Numbered from the stretch's first letter, positions 17,381 to 27,412 are shown. The stretch: DNA of 64,000 bases from Succinivibrio dextrinosolvens (GCF_011065405.1 NZ_CP047056.1:952747-1016746), one strand, 5' to 3'. A program made the numbers and translations. The notes: generated by a model not told the origin, from the letters alone.

Positions 17381-18038
17381 TATTATTACCCCTAATTTAG
17401 AAAGCATTTGGATAAAATTGATAAAAGTCTATTAAGCTATAACTGCTCTACTGTAGTTTTAAGGTGAATGTAGTCGACATTATTACAACTATAAGCTTAA
17501 ATTCTCTTATAATTCCCGTTTAGGTTAATCCCCTGACAACAAAATATCTCAATCTCTTTAATAGAGATATTGAGCTCTCCATTTTTAGTGTAGAATTATA
17601 ATTTTCTTCAGACAAAATAAATTTGACGACAAAAATCACAAATCCCCTAAAAAACATGTAAGTGAAAAAAACAAAATGTTCCTGTTAGCCAGAGTTTTCT
17701 TCTTTAAGAATTCAGTTTAGTCTTAACTTGTAACAAGAAACTATGAAAAAAAACACTCTAACGCATCAGATCGCATATTTCATAACGAAAAAAATTAAGA
17801 CATAATGAGTTGCAAACCGAGAGCATTGTTCAAAAAAAGGTTCTTACGATTTTATGTAAAACGCCATAATTTTAATATAATAATATTCACCATGGCATTT
17901 CACAGATTCACTGATGAATCTTTTTAGATAATGTTCACTAGCATTTTTTCAAAAGCCACAGTTTTTCTGAAGAACCATAAAAAAAGCCAGAACTTTTAGT
18001 AGTTCCAGCTTTTTCTTAAAATCAAAAAGTTAAGTCAG
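17381..18038. other. 658 bp intergenic region
   Basis: AT-rich, without a supported gene on either strand. It contains an inverted repeat AATATCTC…GAGATATT near 17545-17572 and, at its right end, the terminator of the RND operon. The promoter for the MipA-like gene should be near 17400-17450. Confidence 0.5.
17979..18010 (-). terminator. RND operon terminator
   Basis: Arms AGCTGGAACT and AGTTCTGGCT (minus strand, 18010-17985) are followed by TTTTTT, 29 bp after the acrB-like stop codon. Confidence 0.8.
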
Positions 18039-21000
18039 CTAAGCAGACTTCTTTTTTGAGAACTTCTCCTGAATTGTCTGAACAATGATAAAGAAAACAG
18101 GTGTAATCAGAACCAATGCTAGAATTCCAACCAGCATTCCTCCAACCACAGTCACACCTAAAGATCTGTTTCCGTTGGCTCCAACACCATGTGCTACAAC
18201 CAGAGGCAGCAGACCTACAACCATACAGATAGATGTCATTAGAATAGGTCTCAAACGAACCTTAGCAGCATGGATTGCGGATTCTACAATACTCTTTCCT
18301 TTCTTATGCTCCTCTGATGCAAACTCAGTCAGCAGAATTGCAGTTTTGGCAATCAGGCCAATCAGCATAATCAGACCGGTCTGCATATAGATGTTGTTTT
18401 CAACCCCCATGATCTGAGCAAAGATGAATGAGCCTAACAGAGCACTTGGGATAGAAAGCATAACTGCAAACGGAATCAGCAGACTTTCGTACAGAGAGCT
18501 TAAGATCAGGAATATGAAGATCAGACACATTGAATAAATAATAATGGTAGTACTACCAGATGAAGCCTCATCTCGAGTCATTCCACTATATTCAAAGCTA
18601 TAGCCCTGAGGAAGAACTTCCTTGGCAACCTTCTCAACAGCCTTAATGCCCTCACCTGTACTGTAGCCTTCATTCAAAGATACGTTAACAGAAATTGATG
18701 AGAACAAATTAAAGCGATTCAGAAGTTCAGGTCCATAAACACGCTCTAAAGACATGAACTGAACAATAGGCAGCATTTCTCCTTTATTATTTCGAACAAA
18801 TATTGATGAAAAGGCTCCTTCATCAAGACGATTATCTGTACGAGCCTGGATCATAACCTTATATTTCTTCGAATACAGATTAACATCGGATGAATAACCA
18901 CCACCAATATACAGAGCAATGGTGTTTAATACATCTGAAGGAGAAACGCCCATACGAATACATTTAGGAGCATCAACTTCAAGTTTAAACTGAGGGAATC
19001 TTGGGTCAAAAGTGGTAATGGCACTCATGACAGAAGGTTCTTTTTCCATAGCAGCGTTAAACTGGGAGGTTACCTTAGACAGATTGGCAATATTACCTCC
19101 AGTTCTGTCCTGAATTGATAAAGTCAGACCGTTAGATGTACCGTATCCAGGAATCATTGGAGGAGAAAAGGCAAATACCATAGCGCTGGTTATATCGCTG
19201 GTTCTTTTCATAATTTCATAAATTACGGCATCCTTACTGTTTTCTATACCCGGACGTTCCTCCCAATTCTTAAGTTTAATAATGAAGGTACCACCAGATG
19301 AAGACTGAGCTCCACCGATCAGGTTGTAACCACTGATATTGGTCAGAAGATCAATCTGTGGAAGCTCCTGTATTCTCTGCTGAACCTCATCCATACTCTT
19401 CTTGGTCTGATTTAAGGTATAACCTGGAGAAGTTACAACCGCAACGAACACAGTACCGGTATCTTCATCAGGGATTAAACCTGTTTTGGTATTGAACATC
19501 AGAAGAGTCATCATACCAAGGGATACCACAAGAATTATTCCTGCAATTATCTTCTTGCCGATGATGACCTTCAGCAGTACCAGATATTTTTCAGTGAGCT
19601 TTTCGAAGGCCGTATCAAAAGCCACATGGAAACGATATGAAAAGCCTTTCTGATTCTCAGGATTATCATAATCTGTAGCTTTCATGAACAAAGCACACAA
19701 TGCAGGACTCAGAGTAAGAGCGTTTACAGCAGAGATACCCACTGCTACCGCCATAGTAACACCAAACTGAGTATAGAATGTTCCTGAGGTACCACCCATA
19801 AAACATACAGGAACAAATACAGACATAAATACCAGAGAGGTGGTAACAATAGCAGATGAAATGCCCTTCATTGCATCCACAGTTGCATCGTACGGATCGC
19901 TACATCCTCCTTCGAACTTGGCCTGAACCGCTTCAACCACCACAATCGCATCATCCACCACGGTTCCGATAACCAGAATCAGAGCAAAAAGCGTCAGAAG
20001 ATTTATACTGAATCCCGCAACATAGATAAATGCGAAGGTTGCAATCAGAGACACAATGATAGAAATCAGAGGAATAACCGTTGAACGGATACTCTGCAGG
20101 AAGATATAAACCACAATAATAACGAGGAATATAGCTTCAACCAGAGTTTCTATAACTTCATCAATAGAGGCATCCAAAAAGTCCTTGGCACTGAACAAAT
20201 CTACAAGATAAACACCTCTAGGAAGATCTTTTCTAATTTTATCCTCAAGCTCATTTAGCTTCAGAATAATATCATTAGCGTTTGAACCTGCAGCCTGCAT
20301 AACCATAAAGGTCGAACCGGCAAAACCTTTAACCTTGTTGCTGTAAGAATAGCTTTCAGCACCGAGCTCAATGGAGGCAACATCTTTAAGACGTAAAACA
20401 TTTCCGTTAGGAAGTGATTTAATAACCAGATTTCCAAACTGCTCAGGAGTTTCATAGCGGCCACGATACTTTAGAGCATAAAGGAAGGTATTATCAGAAT
20501 CACTACCCAGAGTACCTGTAGCGGCTTCTATATTCTGTTCAGATAACACCTTAGAGATGTCAGATGGAACAACCTTGTACTCAACCATTTTCTGAGAATC
20601 AAGCCAGATTCTCATAGCATAGTTATTACCAAGAACTGTAACACCACCTACACCGCTGATTCTCTTAATTTCAGGAACAACATTGATATTCAGATAGTTA
20701 GATAAAAAGGTTTCATCATAAGCCTTATCTGTTGAATAAATACAGATAATCTTAAGCTGACCTGCCTGCTGTTTTTCTGTGGTAACACCGTTAGATATTA
20801 CATCCGCAGGCAACGACGACTGAGCCTTGGCAACTCTGTTCTGAACATTAACTGCAGCCATATCGGCATCAACGCCCTGCTTGAAATAAACCTGAATTGT
20901 GGCGGAACCGGAGTTAGTTGCAGTTGAGGTCATATAAAGCATATCCTCAACACCGTTAATTGCTTCCTCAAGAGGAATAATAACGGTCTTCTGTACAGTA

Positions 21001-21167
21001 TCAGCATTGGCACCAGTATAATTTGCAGTTACAGATACTGTTGGAGGAGCAATATCAGGATACTGCTCAATAGGAAGAACGGTGATACTTACAAAGCCCA
21101 GAAGCACCATCAGGAAAGATATACAGGTGGCGAGAACTGGACGATCAATAAAAAACTTTGCTGACAT
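18039..21167 (-). CDS. RND multidrug efflux pump, inner-membrane subunit (AcrB/MexB type)
   Basis: A 1,042-residue HAE1-family RND transporter that exports drugs and bile-like amphiphiles using the proton gradient. It begins FFIDRPVLATCISFLMVLLG (TM1). TM4 has the paired acidic residues of the proton relay (VIGTVVDDAIVVVEAV). Two large periplasmic loops lie after TM1 and TM7, and the TM10-12 block includes GLIAKTAILLTEFA. Length equals that of AcrB. It is 18 bp downstream of its membrane-fusion partner. No outer-membrane channel or TetR-type regulator is adjacent, so it probably uses a shared TolC. Confidence 0.93.
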   Translation of the reverse strand: MSAKFFIDRPVLATCISFLMVLLGFVSITVLPIEQYPDIAPPTVSVTANYTGANADTVQKTVIIPLEEAINGVEDMLYMTSTATNSGSATIQVYFKQGVDADMAAVNVQNRVAKAQSSLPADVISNGVTTEKQQAGQLKIICIYSTDKAYDETFLSNYLNINVVPEIKRISGVGGVTVLGNNYAMRIWLDSQKMVEYKVVPSDISKVLSEQNIEAATGTLGSDSDNTFLYALKYRGRYETPEQFGNLVIKSLPNGNVLRLKDVASIELGAESYSYSNKVKGFAGSTFMVMQAAGSNANDIILKLNELEDKIRKDLPRGVYLVDLFSAKDFLDASIDEVIETLVEAIFLVIIVVYIFLQSIRSTVIPLISIIVSLIATFAFIYVAGFSINLLTLFALILVIGTVVDDAIVVVEAVQAKFEGGCSDPYDATVDAMKGISSAIVTTSLVFMSVFVPVCFMGGTSGTFYTQFGVTMAVAVGISAVNALTLSPALCALFMKATDYDNPENQKGFSYRFHVAFDTAFEKLTEKYLVLLKVIIGKKIIAGIILVVSLGMMTLLMFNTKTGLIPDEDTGTVFVAVVTSPGYTLNQTKKSMDEVQQRIQELPQIDLLTNISGYNLIGGAQSSSGGTFIIKLKNWEERPGIENSKDAVIYEIMKRTSDITSAMVFAFSPPMIPGYGTSNGLTLSIQDRTGGNIANLSKVTSQFNAAMEKEPSVMSAITTFDPRFPQFKLEVDAPKCIRMGVSPSDVLNTIALYIGGGYSSDVNLYSKKYKVMIQARTDNRLDEGAFSSIFVRNNKGEMLPIVQFMSLERVYGPELLNRFNLFSSISVNVSLNEGYSTGEGIKAVEKVAKEVLPQGYSFEYSGMTRDEASSGSTTIIIYSMCLIFIFLILSSLYESLLIPFAVMLSIPSALLGSFIFAQIMGVENNIYMQTGLIMLIGLIAKTAILLTEFASEEHKKGKSIVESAIHAAKVRLRPILMTSICMVVGLLPLVVAHGVGANGNRSLGVTVVGGMLVGILALVLITPVFFIIVQTIQEKFSKKKSA

Positions 21168-21185
21168 AGAAGTTCCTCCAATCGC

Positions 21186-22343
21186 CTACTTGTTCACAGC
21201 AGTATGCTCACCTGCCGGCGCCTGTGCCTGACTTTCTTCCTTTCTTGTAACAGGCATTCCATCTCTTATCAGTCCTGCGCCCTCAGTAATAATCACATCA
21301 CCAATCTTCAGACCTTCAGTCACGATATAACTTGTACCATCATAAAATGGCAGAAGCTGTATTGGCGTTGCCACAGCCTTTCCATCCTCAAACTTAAACA
21401 CAAACACCTTATCCTGAATCTCATAGGTTGCTGTCTGAGGAATTACGATTCTATCCTTTAAGGTTACAGGAATCACCACAGAGCCTGCACCACCGCTTCG
21501 GATTATACCATCTGGATTTGGGAACTTGGCTCGGAAGGTAATTGCACCAGTGGAACTGTCCACAATGCCAGATTCGGCATCAACATCACCAAGCTTGTCG
21601 TACATTGTGCCATCTGCAAGTTTGAATTTAATCTCGAAATCCGCATCATTATCGCTTTCTGACAACTTCGAATTCTTTCTTAAAAATAAAACCATGCTCT
21701 CAGTCAAAGAGAAGTATGCATGAACATAACTGTTGTCAGAAACAGTTACAAGAGGAGTCGTATGAGCTGTAACAAGAGCTCCCTGACGCACACTACTCAT
21801 GCCGAGTTTACCATCTACAGGACTTTTAACTACGGTATTGTTAAAATCTTCCTGTGCGACCTTAAGTTCGGCTTTGGCAAGATTCAGATTTGCCTCTGCA
21901 ACCTTGCAGGCATTATCTGCCTTAACTGATTCATATTTTGAAGTTGCCTTACTGGTATAAAGAGAAACCTTTGCTTCACGGTTGAATCTTGCACTTGAAA
22001 GTTCAGCCTCTGCGCTTGCAACATTTGCCTTTGCTTTTTCAAGTTTTGCTTCGTATGGGATTGGATCGATTATGAACAGTTCCTGACCTTTTGTTACAGC
22101 CTGACCCTCGGAGACCTTTACTTCACTAACCGTACCAGAAACCTGAGGATAGATGTCCACATCCTGAATTCCCTTTACTGTTGCAGGAAACTCCTGAACT
22201 AAAGTCAGACTTCCATTTTGAACAGTCATCATAGGATAAGGTTTAGCTTGGTAAGCACCAGCATCATTTCTGTTACAGCCCTGTGTACATACAGCAATTG
22301 ATAACACTATAGCCAGTGTTGATAGTGCAGATGAAGTTTTCAT
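21186..22343 (-). CDS. RND efflux membrane-fusion protein (AcrA/MexA type)
   Basis: A 385-residue periplasmic adaptor. The signal sequence ends at CTQGC, a possible lipobox. The biotinyl-lipoyl halves DIYPQVSGTVSEVKVSEGQAV and FNNTVVKSPVDGKLGM flank an alpha-helical hairpin (about 95-160). Beta-barrel and membrane-proximal domains follow, with VIPQTATYEIQDKVFVF and KIGDVIITEGAGLIRDGMPV. It links the RND pump to an outer-membrane channel. First gene of the two-gene operon. Confidence 0.93.
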   Translation of the reverse strand: MKTSSALSTLAIVLSIAVCTQGCNRNDAGAYQAKPYPMMTVQNGSLTLVQEFPATVKGIQDVDIYPQVSGTVSEVKVSEGQAVTKGQELFIIDPIPYEAKLEKAKANVASAEAELSSARFNREAKVSLYTSKATSKYESVKADNACKVAEANLNLAKAELKVAQEDFNNTVVKSPVDGKLGMSSVRQGALVTAHTTPLVTVSDNSYVHAYFSLTESMVLFLRKNSKLSESDNDADFEIKFKLADGTMYDKLGDVDAESGIVDSSTGAITFRAKFPNPDGIIRSGGAGSVVIPVTLKDRIVIPQTATYEIQDKVFVFKFEDGKAVATPIQLLPFYDGTSYIVTEGLKIGDVIITEGAGLIRDGMPVTRKEESQAQAPAGEHTAVNK

Positions 22344-22539
22344 AGCAGATACCCATTTGAAGAAGCAGGTTAACTAAAATTTGTTCAATATACTTATCAA
22401 GATACATATACCTATGAATAAGTAAAAATGATTTTTTTTATTTTTTAGAAAGGCGCAACAAAGAAAAATAATATATTTACTGTCAATCACAATTGCTATT
22501 ATTTTTCTGAAAGAATATCTTTATCAACTGGAGACAAAA

Positions 22540-22567
22540 CAGAAAAGGGACCTGTAACAGATCCCTT
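22540..22567 (-). terminator. Terminator of the BamE-like gene
   Basis: On the minus strand AAGGGA-t-CTGT / ACAG-g-TCCCTT is followed by TTCTGTTTTG, about 25 bp after the stop. Confidence 0.7.
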
Positions 22568-22592
22568 CTCACGGATAAGCCAAATAAGATTA

Positions 22593-22970
22593 TTATTTAA
22601 TATCTAGAATCTTAGCATCGGTTACAACACCGTTCTCAAAATTGATTCTAAGAGATTTAGCGTCTTCATCTTCTTTTGCCTTAAATACCTGACAGTTTGT
22701 TTTGCCAGGGTCGCATAGAGTTAAGACGTGATTATCAAGGAACTGCCAGCCTAAAAGAAGTCCGGTAGTAACATCTCTGCCAGTATGAGAGCTGGTGTAA
22801 TCATAAATCAGCTTGTTACCATGTTTTGCCTGTGACTGAGGGCTGCCAAGAATATCTTCAACCTGCTGTACAGTTGTCTCTCCCTTAATAAGGGTTACCT
22901 CTTTGTCAATTGATGAGGAACAACCTGCAAGCATTAACGAAGCAATAGAAGCGATAACAAGTTTTTTCAT
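22593..22970 (-). CDS. BamE/SmpA-OmlA-like lipoprotein
   Basis: A 125-residue lipoprotein: signal peptide with lipobox LAGC (Cys16), then a compact domain with LIKGETTVQQVEDILGSPQ and KLIYDYTSS, which is the SmpA/OmlA (BamE-type) signature. A glycine-rich DVTTGLLLGWQFL insert and a Cys pair (TLCDPGKTNC) are not found in classical BamE, so this may be one of the several paralogous lipoproteins of that fold rather than the BAM subunit itself. Monocistronic, with its own terminator. Confidence 0.75.
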   Translation of the reverse strand: MKKLVIASIASLMLAGCSSSIDKEVTLIKGETTVQQVEDILGSPQSQAKHGNKLIYDYTSSHTGRDVTTGLLLGWQFLDNHVLTLCDPGKTNCQVFKAKEDEDAKSLRINFENGVVTDAKILDIK

Positions 22971-23271
22971 GATGACACTCCGGTTACTGAAAAATAAAAC
23001 TTATAAGCATACTTTATGATTGGTTAATTCTTCCTGATATTCTAACGTTTTAAGCTCTGAGTTTGCTTACATCTCTCTTAAAATGAATGGAATCTCAATG
23101 AATTACATTAAACATATTTAAAGTACATTACATAATCAAGAATAGAATCAATTTAAAATAATGGCAAAGGAAGATCGTAAGGGAAAGACTGTCAGTATTG
23201 ACAATCGAGAGGAGGCGCACAAAAAATATCCGTCATAGAATAGACGGATATCATAGAGTAATCTTAATACT
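22971..23271. other. Intergenic region between BamE-like gene and uspE
   Basis: About 300 bases. It holds the promoter region of the BamE-like gene and the uspE terminator. A 25-codon plus-strand frame (23161-23238) overlaps that terminator and has no ribosome site, so it is not called. Confidence 0.45.
23221..23251 (-). terminator. uspE terminator
   Basis: Perfect 9 bp stem ATATCCGTC/GACGGATAT with an 8-base loop, followed on the minus strand by TTTTTTG. Confidence 0.85.
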
Positions 23272-24162
23272 TTACTTTAAGGTTGCGGCATTAACAATAA
23301 ATACATCTCCATGGATCTGATCTAAAACCAGTTCACTGGCAGACGAATTAACAGATCCAAAGAAGGAGCTTCTAGGTGTGGTTCCCATACAAACCATTCT
23401 TGCATTGAGCTTTTTGCACAGACGAGGAATTTCCTCATCCACACGGCCCTGAAGCACATGAACATGGTCTAGAGGTACTCCATGCTTCTTTGAAAACTCC
23501 TCAGCGAGCTGGTTGGTAACATCCTGTGGACTTGCAATACCACCCCCAACAATTCTGGATTCAGAAATATTGCCTCGCATTGTACCTGCGTTATGTGGAA
23601 CAATGCAGTTTGCAACATGAAGTTCTCCATCAAAGCTCTGAGCAAAAGATGAAGCTGACTTAAACAGATATTCATCTAGTTTTTTAGAATGAGCAACCTC
23701 AAGGAAATCGATAGCTAAAACAACAGCTCCCCCAAGAACAGATTCACCTGCAGCTTCTCTAACCACAAGAACAGGAACTTCACTCTTGCGCATAATAGTA
23801 CTGTCGATATTACTGATAAACAGATCTTTAATGGCATTACGCTTGTTTGCTGAAATTATAGCCAAATCATAGCCGCCTTCACTGCATTCTTTGATAAAGC
23901 CCTCGGCAACATCATGATTAAAAATCAGTTTAAATGAAATATTATCAATACTATAGGATCTGCGAATTCTCTCAAACTCAGCTTCTTCTTTAACTTTAAT
24001 CTGATCTTTATCATCAGTTTCTGCATATTCATTTATTACTCTGACTGCAACAATTTCAAAGTCAGAGTTCATACGTGCATACTGAGCGGCACGGTCAAGT
24101 GCAGGCTGAGATGGTCTTGGTTTAAGTAAAACAGCAAATTTTTTAGGGGTTGACGTCGTCAT
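23272..24162 (-). CDS. uspE: Tandem-domain universal stress protein, UspE-like
   Basis: A 296-residue protein made of two Usp domains (about 8-145 and 155-292). The second carries the GxxxxxxS/T-type nucleotide loop GTTPRSSFFGSVNSSASELVLD, and the first ends RKSEVPVLVVRE. Tandem architecture and length fit UspE of gammaproteobacteria. The ATG at 24162 is chosen because AAGGAGG is spaced correctly before it. An in-frame start 23 codons upstream lies in AT-rich leader sequence. Cytoplasmic stress-response role in the family. It is divergent from modF, sharing a 218 bp promoter region. Confidence 0.85.
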   Translation of the reverse strand: MTTSTPKKFAVLLKPRPSQPALDRAAQYARMNSDFEIVAVRVINEYAETDDKDQIKVKEEAEFERIRRSYSIDNISFKLIFNHDVAEGFIKECSEGGYDLAIISANKRNAIKDLFISNIDSTIMRKSEVPVLVVREAAGESVLGGAVVLAIDFLEVAHSKKLDEYLFKSASSFAQSFDGELHVANCIVPHNAGTMRGNISESRIVGGGIASPQDVTNQLAEEFSKKHGVPLDHVHVLQGRVDEEIPRLCKKLNARMVCMGTTPRSSFFGSVNSSASELVLDQIHGDVFIVNAATLK

Positions 24163-24380
24163 AAAAACCTCCTTTAGCAACGATTTCATCTCGATTATAG
24201 GTTGATTTTTTTGAAAAAAATAAGACATCAAGCCATAAAGTTAAAACAATTTATTCAATTTTTGTTGCAAATCAAATTTATATTCACATTTATTGCACAT
24301 ATTGCAACACATATATTTTTATATTGCATAAAATTAAATAAAAGTTATAATAAAAATCACATTAGTTTTAGGAATAAAAA

Positions 24381-25844
24381 ATGACACAGAGAACAATTTC
24401 TTTTACGGATGCGGTATTTGCCTTAAATGAAACAAAAGATGTGTCTATAGGCAATATAAAAATTTCACCAAATGATCTGATCGTTCTTATCGGAGGAAAC
24501 GGCTCAGGAAAAACTTCTGTTGCAAAAGCCTTCAATGCAGAGCTGCCTTTAAAGTCTGGAGTAGCACCTGATAACTACCACCCGACTCTGGTTTCATTTG
24601 AAAAACAGATGGAACTGTTTGAAGCTGATTATCAGATGAGAAATTCAGACTGCACTACTCCAGATGAGGAAATTGGTATTACTCCCGCAAAAATTTTTAA
24701 AGATGATGATAAGAAAACCATTGCAAAACTGGTTGAAGGCTTAAAGCTTCAGAATCTTATTGATAAGCCTATAAGACAGCTTTCCGGTGGAGAAGGAAGA
24801 AAAATACTATTGGCCCACGCTCTGGCATCTAAGCCTAATCTGATTATTTTTGATACTCCATTTGACGCTCTTGATGTTCAGACACGAGCAGAGCTTTTAA
24901 AACTGATTGAGGAAATTCATACAGTATACAGCACACCTACCGTATTGATTGTTAACAGACCATCAGAAATACCAGCTTCACTCACTGCAATGGGAATCAT
25001 TCATGACTGTAGGATCACCAAGCTGGATAGCAGAGAAGAAATTGAAAAAAATGAGGACGCAAAAGCACTTTTGGGCAGTATATCTGTTAATGTAGACTCT
25101 CTGCCACCAGTTCCGGTTAAATATCGACTTCCAGAAATTCAGGATGATTACATTGTTAAGCTTAACAAGGTAAATATCGAATATGAGAGAAAGGTTTTAG
25201 ATAACCTTACCTTCAGAGTGAAGAAAGGAGAAAACTGGCATATTATGGGGCCAAACGGAGCCGGTAAATCTACCCTGCTCTCTCTTATAACCGGAGATAA
25301 TCCTTTTGTCTATACCAATGACGTAACAGTATTTGGATTCAAACGCGGAAATGGAGAATCAATCTGGGATATCAAAAAATATTTTGGCGTTGTTTCCGGA
25401 GCCCTGCATCTTGACTATAGAGTCAATGGAACCGCTCTAAATGTTGTATTGTCAGGTTTCTATGATTCTATAGGTCTTTATTCAAAACCATCTGATGAAG
25501 AAATTAGTGTAGCCAAAAGATGGCTAAAACTTGCAGGACTTCAGACAAAACAGGATATGCCGTTCAAATCTCTATCCTTTGGACAACAGCGTCTTCTGCT
25601 TATAGTACGAGCTCTTGTAAAACAGCCGCCTCTACTGATACTTGATGAACCGCTTCAGGGGCTTGACGGCTACGCTCGCGCACTAGTTAAATCTTTTATC
25701 AGCAAGGTCGTTGAGTCAAAGAATACAAGTATTCTTTTTGTATCTCATCACGCGGAAGATTTACCAGCAGGATTTACGAACAGACTGGAGTTTGTAAGAA
25801 AAGGTAATTCAGAAGAATATGTTGTCAGACAGGAGACTATTTAA
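24381..25844 (+). CDS. modF: Tandem ABC ATPase, ModF-like
   Basis: A 487-residue protein with two ABC ATPase domains and no membrane segment. Domain 1 has GGNGSGKTS, LSGGEGRKI and LIIFDTPFDALD. Domain 2 has [18 protein letters not shown] and LLILDEPLQGLD. The degenerate first Walker B (Asp-Thr instead of Asp-Glu) is a feature of ModF/PhrA. The LVSFEKQMELFEADYQMRNSD segment also matches ModF. In Escherichia coli modF lies beside the molybdate regulator modE, but no mod genes are present here, so a molybdate link is not supported. AGGAA precedes the ATG. Confidence 0.88.
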   Translation: MTQRTISFTDAVFALNETKDVSIGNIKISPNDLIVLIGGNGSGKTSVAKAFNAELPLKSGVAPDNYHPTLVSFEKQMELFEADYQMRNSDCTTPDEEIGITPAKIFKDDDKKTIAKLVEGLKLQNLIDKPIRQLSGGEGRKILLAHALASKPNLIIFDTPFDALDVQTRAELLKLIEEIHTVYSTPTVLIVNRPSEIPASLTAMGIIHDCRITKLDSREEIEKNEDAKALLGSISVNVDSLPPVPVKYRLPEIQDDYIVKLNKVNIEYERKVLDNLTFRVKKGENWHIMGPNGAGKSTLLSLITGDNPFVYTNDVTVFGFKRGNGESIWDIKKYFGVVSGALHLDYRVNGTALNVVLSGFYDSIGLYSKPSDEEISVAKRWLKLAGLQTKQDMPFKSLSFGQQRLLLIVRALVKQPPLLILDEPLQGLDGYARALVKSFISKVVESKNTSILFVSHHAEDLPAGFTNRLEFVRKGNSEEYVVRQETI

Positions 25845-26000
25845 CTTTTTTATAAAGAAAACGTTTCTAAGCTGGTGGAGATATGAAATTTAGATGTATT
25901 AAGTGTGTAGAAAATAGGATGAGAATGGCATCCATTTAAAAAAATCTATTCAACTAGGCGATTTTCGGGAGCCTTGACCCCCGAACGCGTTATTAAGCCG

Positions 26001-26630
26001 TCACAGACCTTGTTCAGAATTCGACAAATCAAGTAAATCATAATACATCAGTCTGGTATTAGGTTTTTCTTGTTTAGCATTTACCTTCTCATATGCTAAC
26101 TCTTGTTCATCACTGGAGAACAAGCATTTAAATTGATTATCCGAGTAAAACTTCAAAACTCTATCACTGTTAATAGCGTCAACTATCACAAAACGACAAC
26201 CGGTTTTATTCTCAGGTTCACTAAACCAATTTTTTACATAGTCAAGGATCTCGCTACCATATCCCTTACCACAATAATCTTTATTAACACCAAGACGTCC
26301 AATTAAAACACCTGGATATCGTTTCAGGTGCTTATGGGTAGATTCAATTAGCTTCTTTCGTCTGTTGTTAGGCAAATCATAAATTCTTAAACTATCATTT
26401 GCGACAGTAAAAGCAGCAACAATTCTATATTCCTTCCCTGATTGTTTAACATCTTCCTGTGTAAGCATTTCAATCAAACAATAGGTTTTACCCATAAGCT
26501 TTTCTCTGTAAAGAACAGCTTCATTGTTAAAAAAATCATCTAAATCATCATCACCACAGGAAAAATAAAAGCTCCTATTAAGGAGCTCTTTAGTCAGTTC
26601 TGCGAATCTCAGACCGTCTAATATACTCAT
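26001..26630 (-). CDS. GNAT N-acetyltransferase, probable toxin-type
   Basis: A 209-residue GNAT-fold enzyme. It begins with the FYFSCGDDDLDDFF motif common in acetyltransferases found beside small antitoxin-like genes, has a beta4 strand PGVLIGRLGVN and the acetyl-CoA loop DYCGKGYGSEIL (R/Q-x-x-G-x-G type), and a C-terminal NTRLMYYDL. It starts three bases after the stop of the upstream 61-residue gene, so the two are coupled. Such pairs can act as toxin-antitoxin modules that acetylate aminoacyl-tRNA, but the partner is not the usual DUF1778 protein. The fold is firm, the toxin role is an inference. Confidence 0.8.
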   Translation of the reverse strand: MSILDGLRFAELTKELLNRSFYFSCGDDDLDDFFNNEAVLYREKLMGKTYCLIEMLTQEDVKQSGKEYRIVAAFTVANDSLRIYDLPNNRRKKLIESTHKHLKRYPGVLIGRLGVNKDYCGKGYGSEILDYVKNWFSEPENKTGCRFVIVDAINSDRVLKFYSDNQFKCLFSSDEQELAYEKVNAKQEKPNTRLMYYDLLDLSNSEQGL

Positions 26631-26633
26631 AAT

Positions 26634-26819
26634 TTACAAAACCAAAGGGTTGGCAAATAATTTCTTCATAGCCTGATATTTAGGATCTTTAGTTATATCT
26701 CTTAACTTACCGGCTTCTTTACGCTCTCTATAACGACGCTCAGCATCTTCTGCTCTTTTTAAGAAGGTTGCAGCAGCCTCGCCTTCTAAAGTAGGGATTA
26801 CTTTAATTGGTCTAGCCAT
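26634..26819 (-). CDS. Small charged protein, candidate antitoxin for the GNAT
   Basis: A 61-residue protein (MARPIKVIPTLEGEAAATFLKRAEDAERR…) with a highly charged helix in the middle. The opening MARPIKVIPTLEGEAAATFL is a pattern I associate with small proteins paired with GNAT genes in many prokaryotes. A good ribosome site (AGAGGA) precedes the ATG. A near-palindrome lies 60-80 bp upstream. Antitoxin function is inferred from order, size and coupling. Confidence 0.6.
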   Translation of the reverse strand: MARPIKVIPTLEGEAAATFLKRAEDAERRYRERKEAGKLRDITKDPKYQAMKKLFANPLVL

Positions 26820-26879
26820 TTTCAGTCCTCTTAAACAAAATATTCTTGATAAAAGTATAAGTTATCATCCAAAACAAAG

Positions 26880-26898
26880 TTTGTACATTGTACACAAA
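26880..26898. promoter_or_regulatory. Near-palindromic site upstream of the GNAT pair
   Basis: TTTGTACATTGTACACAAA: two TGTACA units around a central T with flanking AAA/TTT arms. Placed upstream of the two-gene unit, it could be its autoregulatory operator. Confidence 0.4.
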
Positions 26899-26919
26899 TA
26901 CAAAACACAATATTAACAT

Positions 26920-27344
26920 ATTTTGACATGCTCCCCATAAAAAATATGAAGAGCATTTATGTGATCTGCTTTCAGGAACCAACACCAGACTAATCGTAGT
27001 TGGCGGTGCAGGTTCACTCTACCTTAACAAGGAACATACTCTGCAGTTATTCCAATCTCCAGAATTTCCAAAAGAATACCTTACAATCGCAACTTCACAG
27101 GTAGATGAACTTGCATATCTGAGAACACGTAATGATGTAAAATGGACATTTTTCAGTCCTGCTGCTATATTTGATCCAGAAGGAAAAAACCGGGAGTTAT
27201 ACTTTAGGCGGGGAAGAGTTTATTGTTAATAAGGCAAATGAAAGCTATATATCATATGCAGACTACGCAATTGCACTTGTTGATAAAATTAAGAATGCAA
27301 AGTTTATTCAGAAACGCTTTACTGCTGTTGGAGAGAAGAAATAG
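26920..27344 (+). pseudogene. Remnant of an NADH-flavin-reductase-like (NAD(P)-binding) gene
   Basis: A plus-strand frame without a start reads HLCDLLSGTNTRLIVVGGAG…FPKEYLTIA…LAYLRTRNDVKWTFFSPAAIFDPEG, then a one-base insertion in a run of six A's (27184-27189) moves it to KTGSYTLGGEEFIVNK…SYADYAIALVDKI…RFTAVGEKK and a TAG at 27342. The motif order is that of Rrf2-linked NADH-flavin reductases (about 210 residues). Roughly the first third, including the GxxGxxG nucleotide-binding loop, is missing. A dead gene. Confidence 0.75.
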
Positions 27345-27373
27345 AAAACAAAATAGATACTAGATGATATATA

Positions 27374-27403
27374 TTCAAGCAAAGGAGACTCCCTTTGCTT
27401 GAA
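27374..27403 (-). terminator. Hairpin downstream of cpoB
   Basis: A 12 bp stem TTCAAGCAAAGG/CCTTTGCTTGAA about 10 bp after the cpoB stop. The following minus-strand tract is ATATATAT rather than pure T, so termination strength is uncertain. Confidence 0.55.
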
Positions 27404-27412
27404 TCAGTAGTT

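Noticed and set aside
23161-23238. 25-codon plus-strand ORF before uspE
   Set aside because: No ribosome site. It overlaps the uspE terminator.
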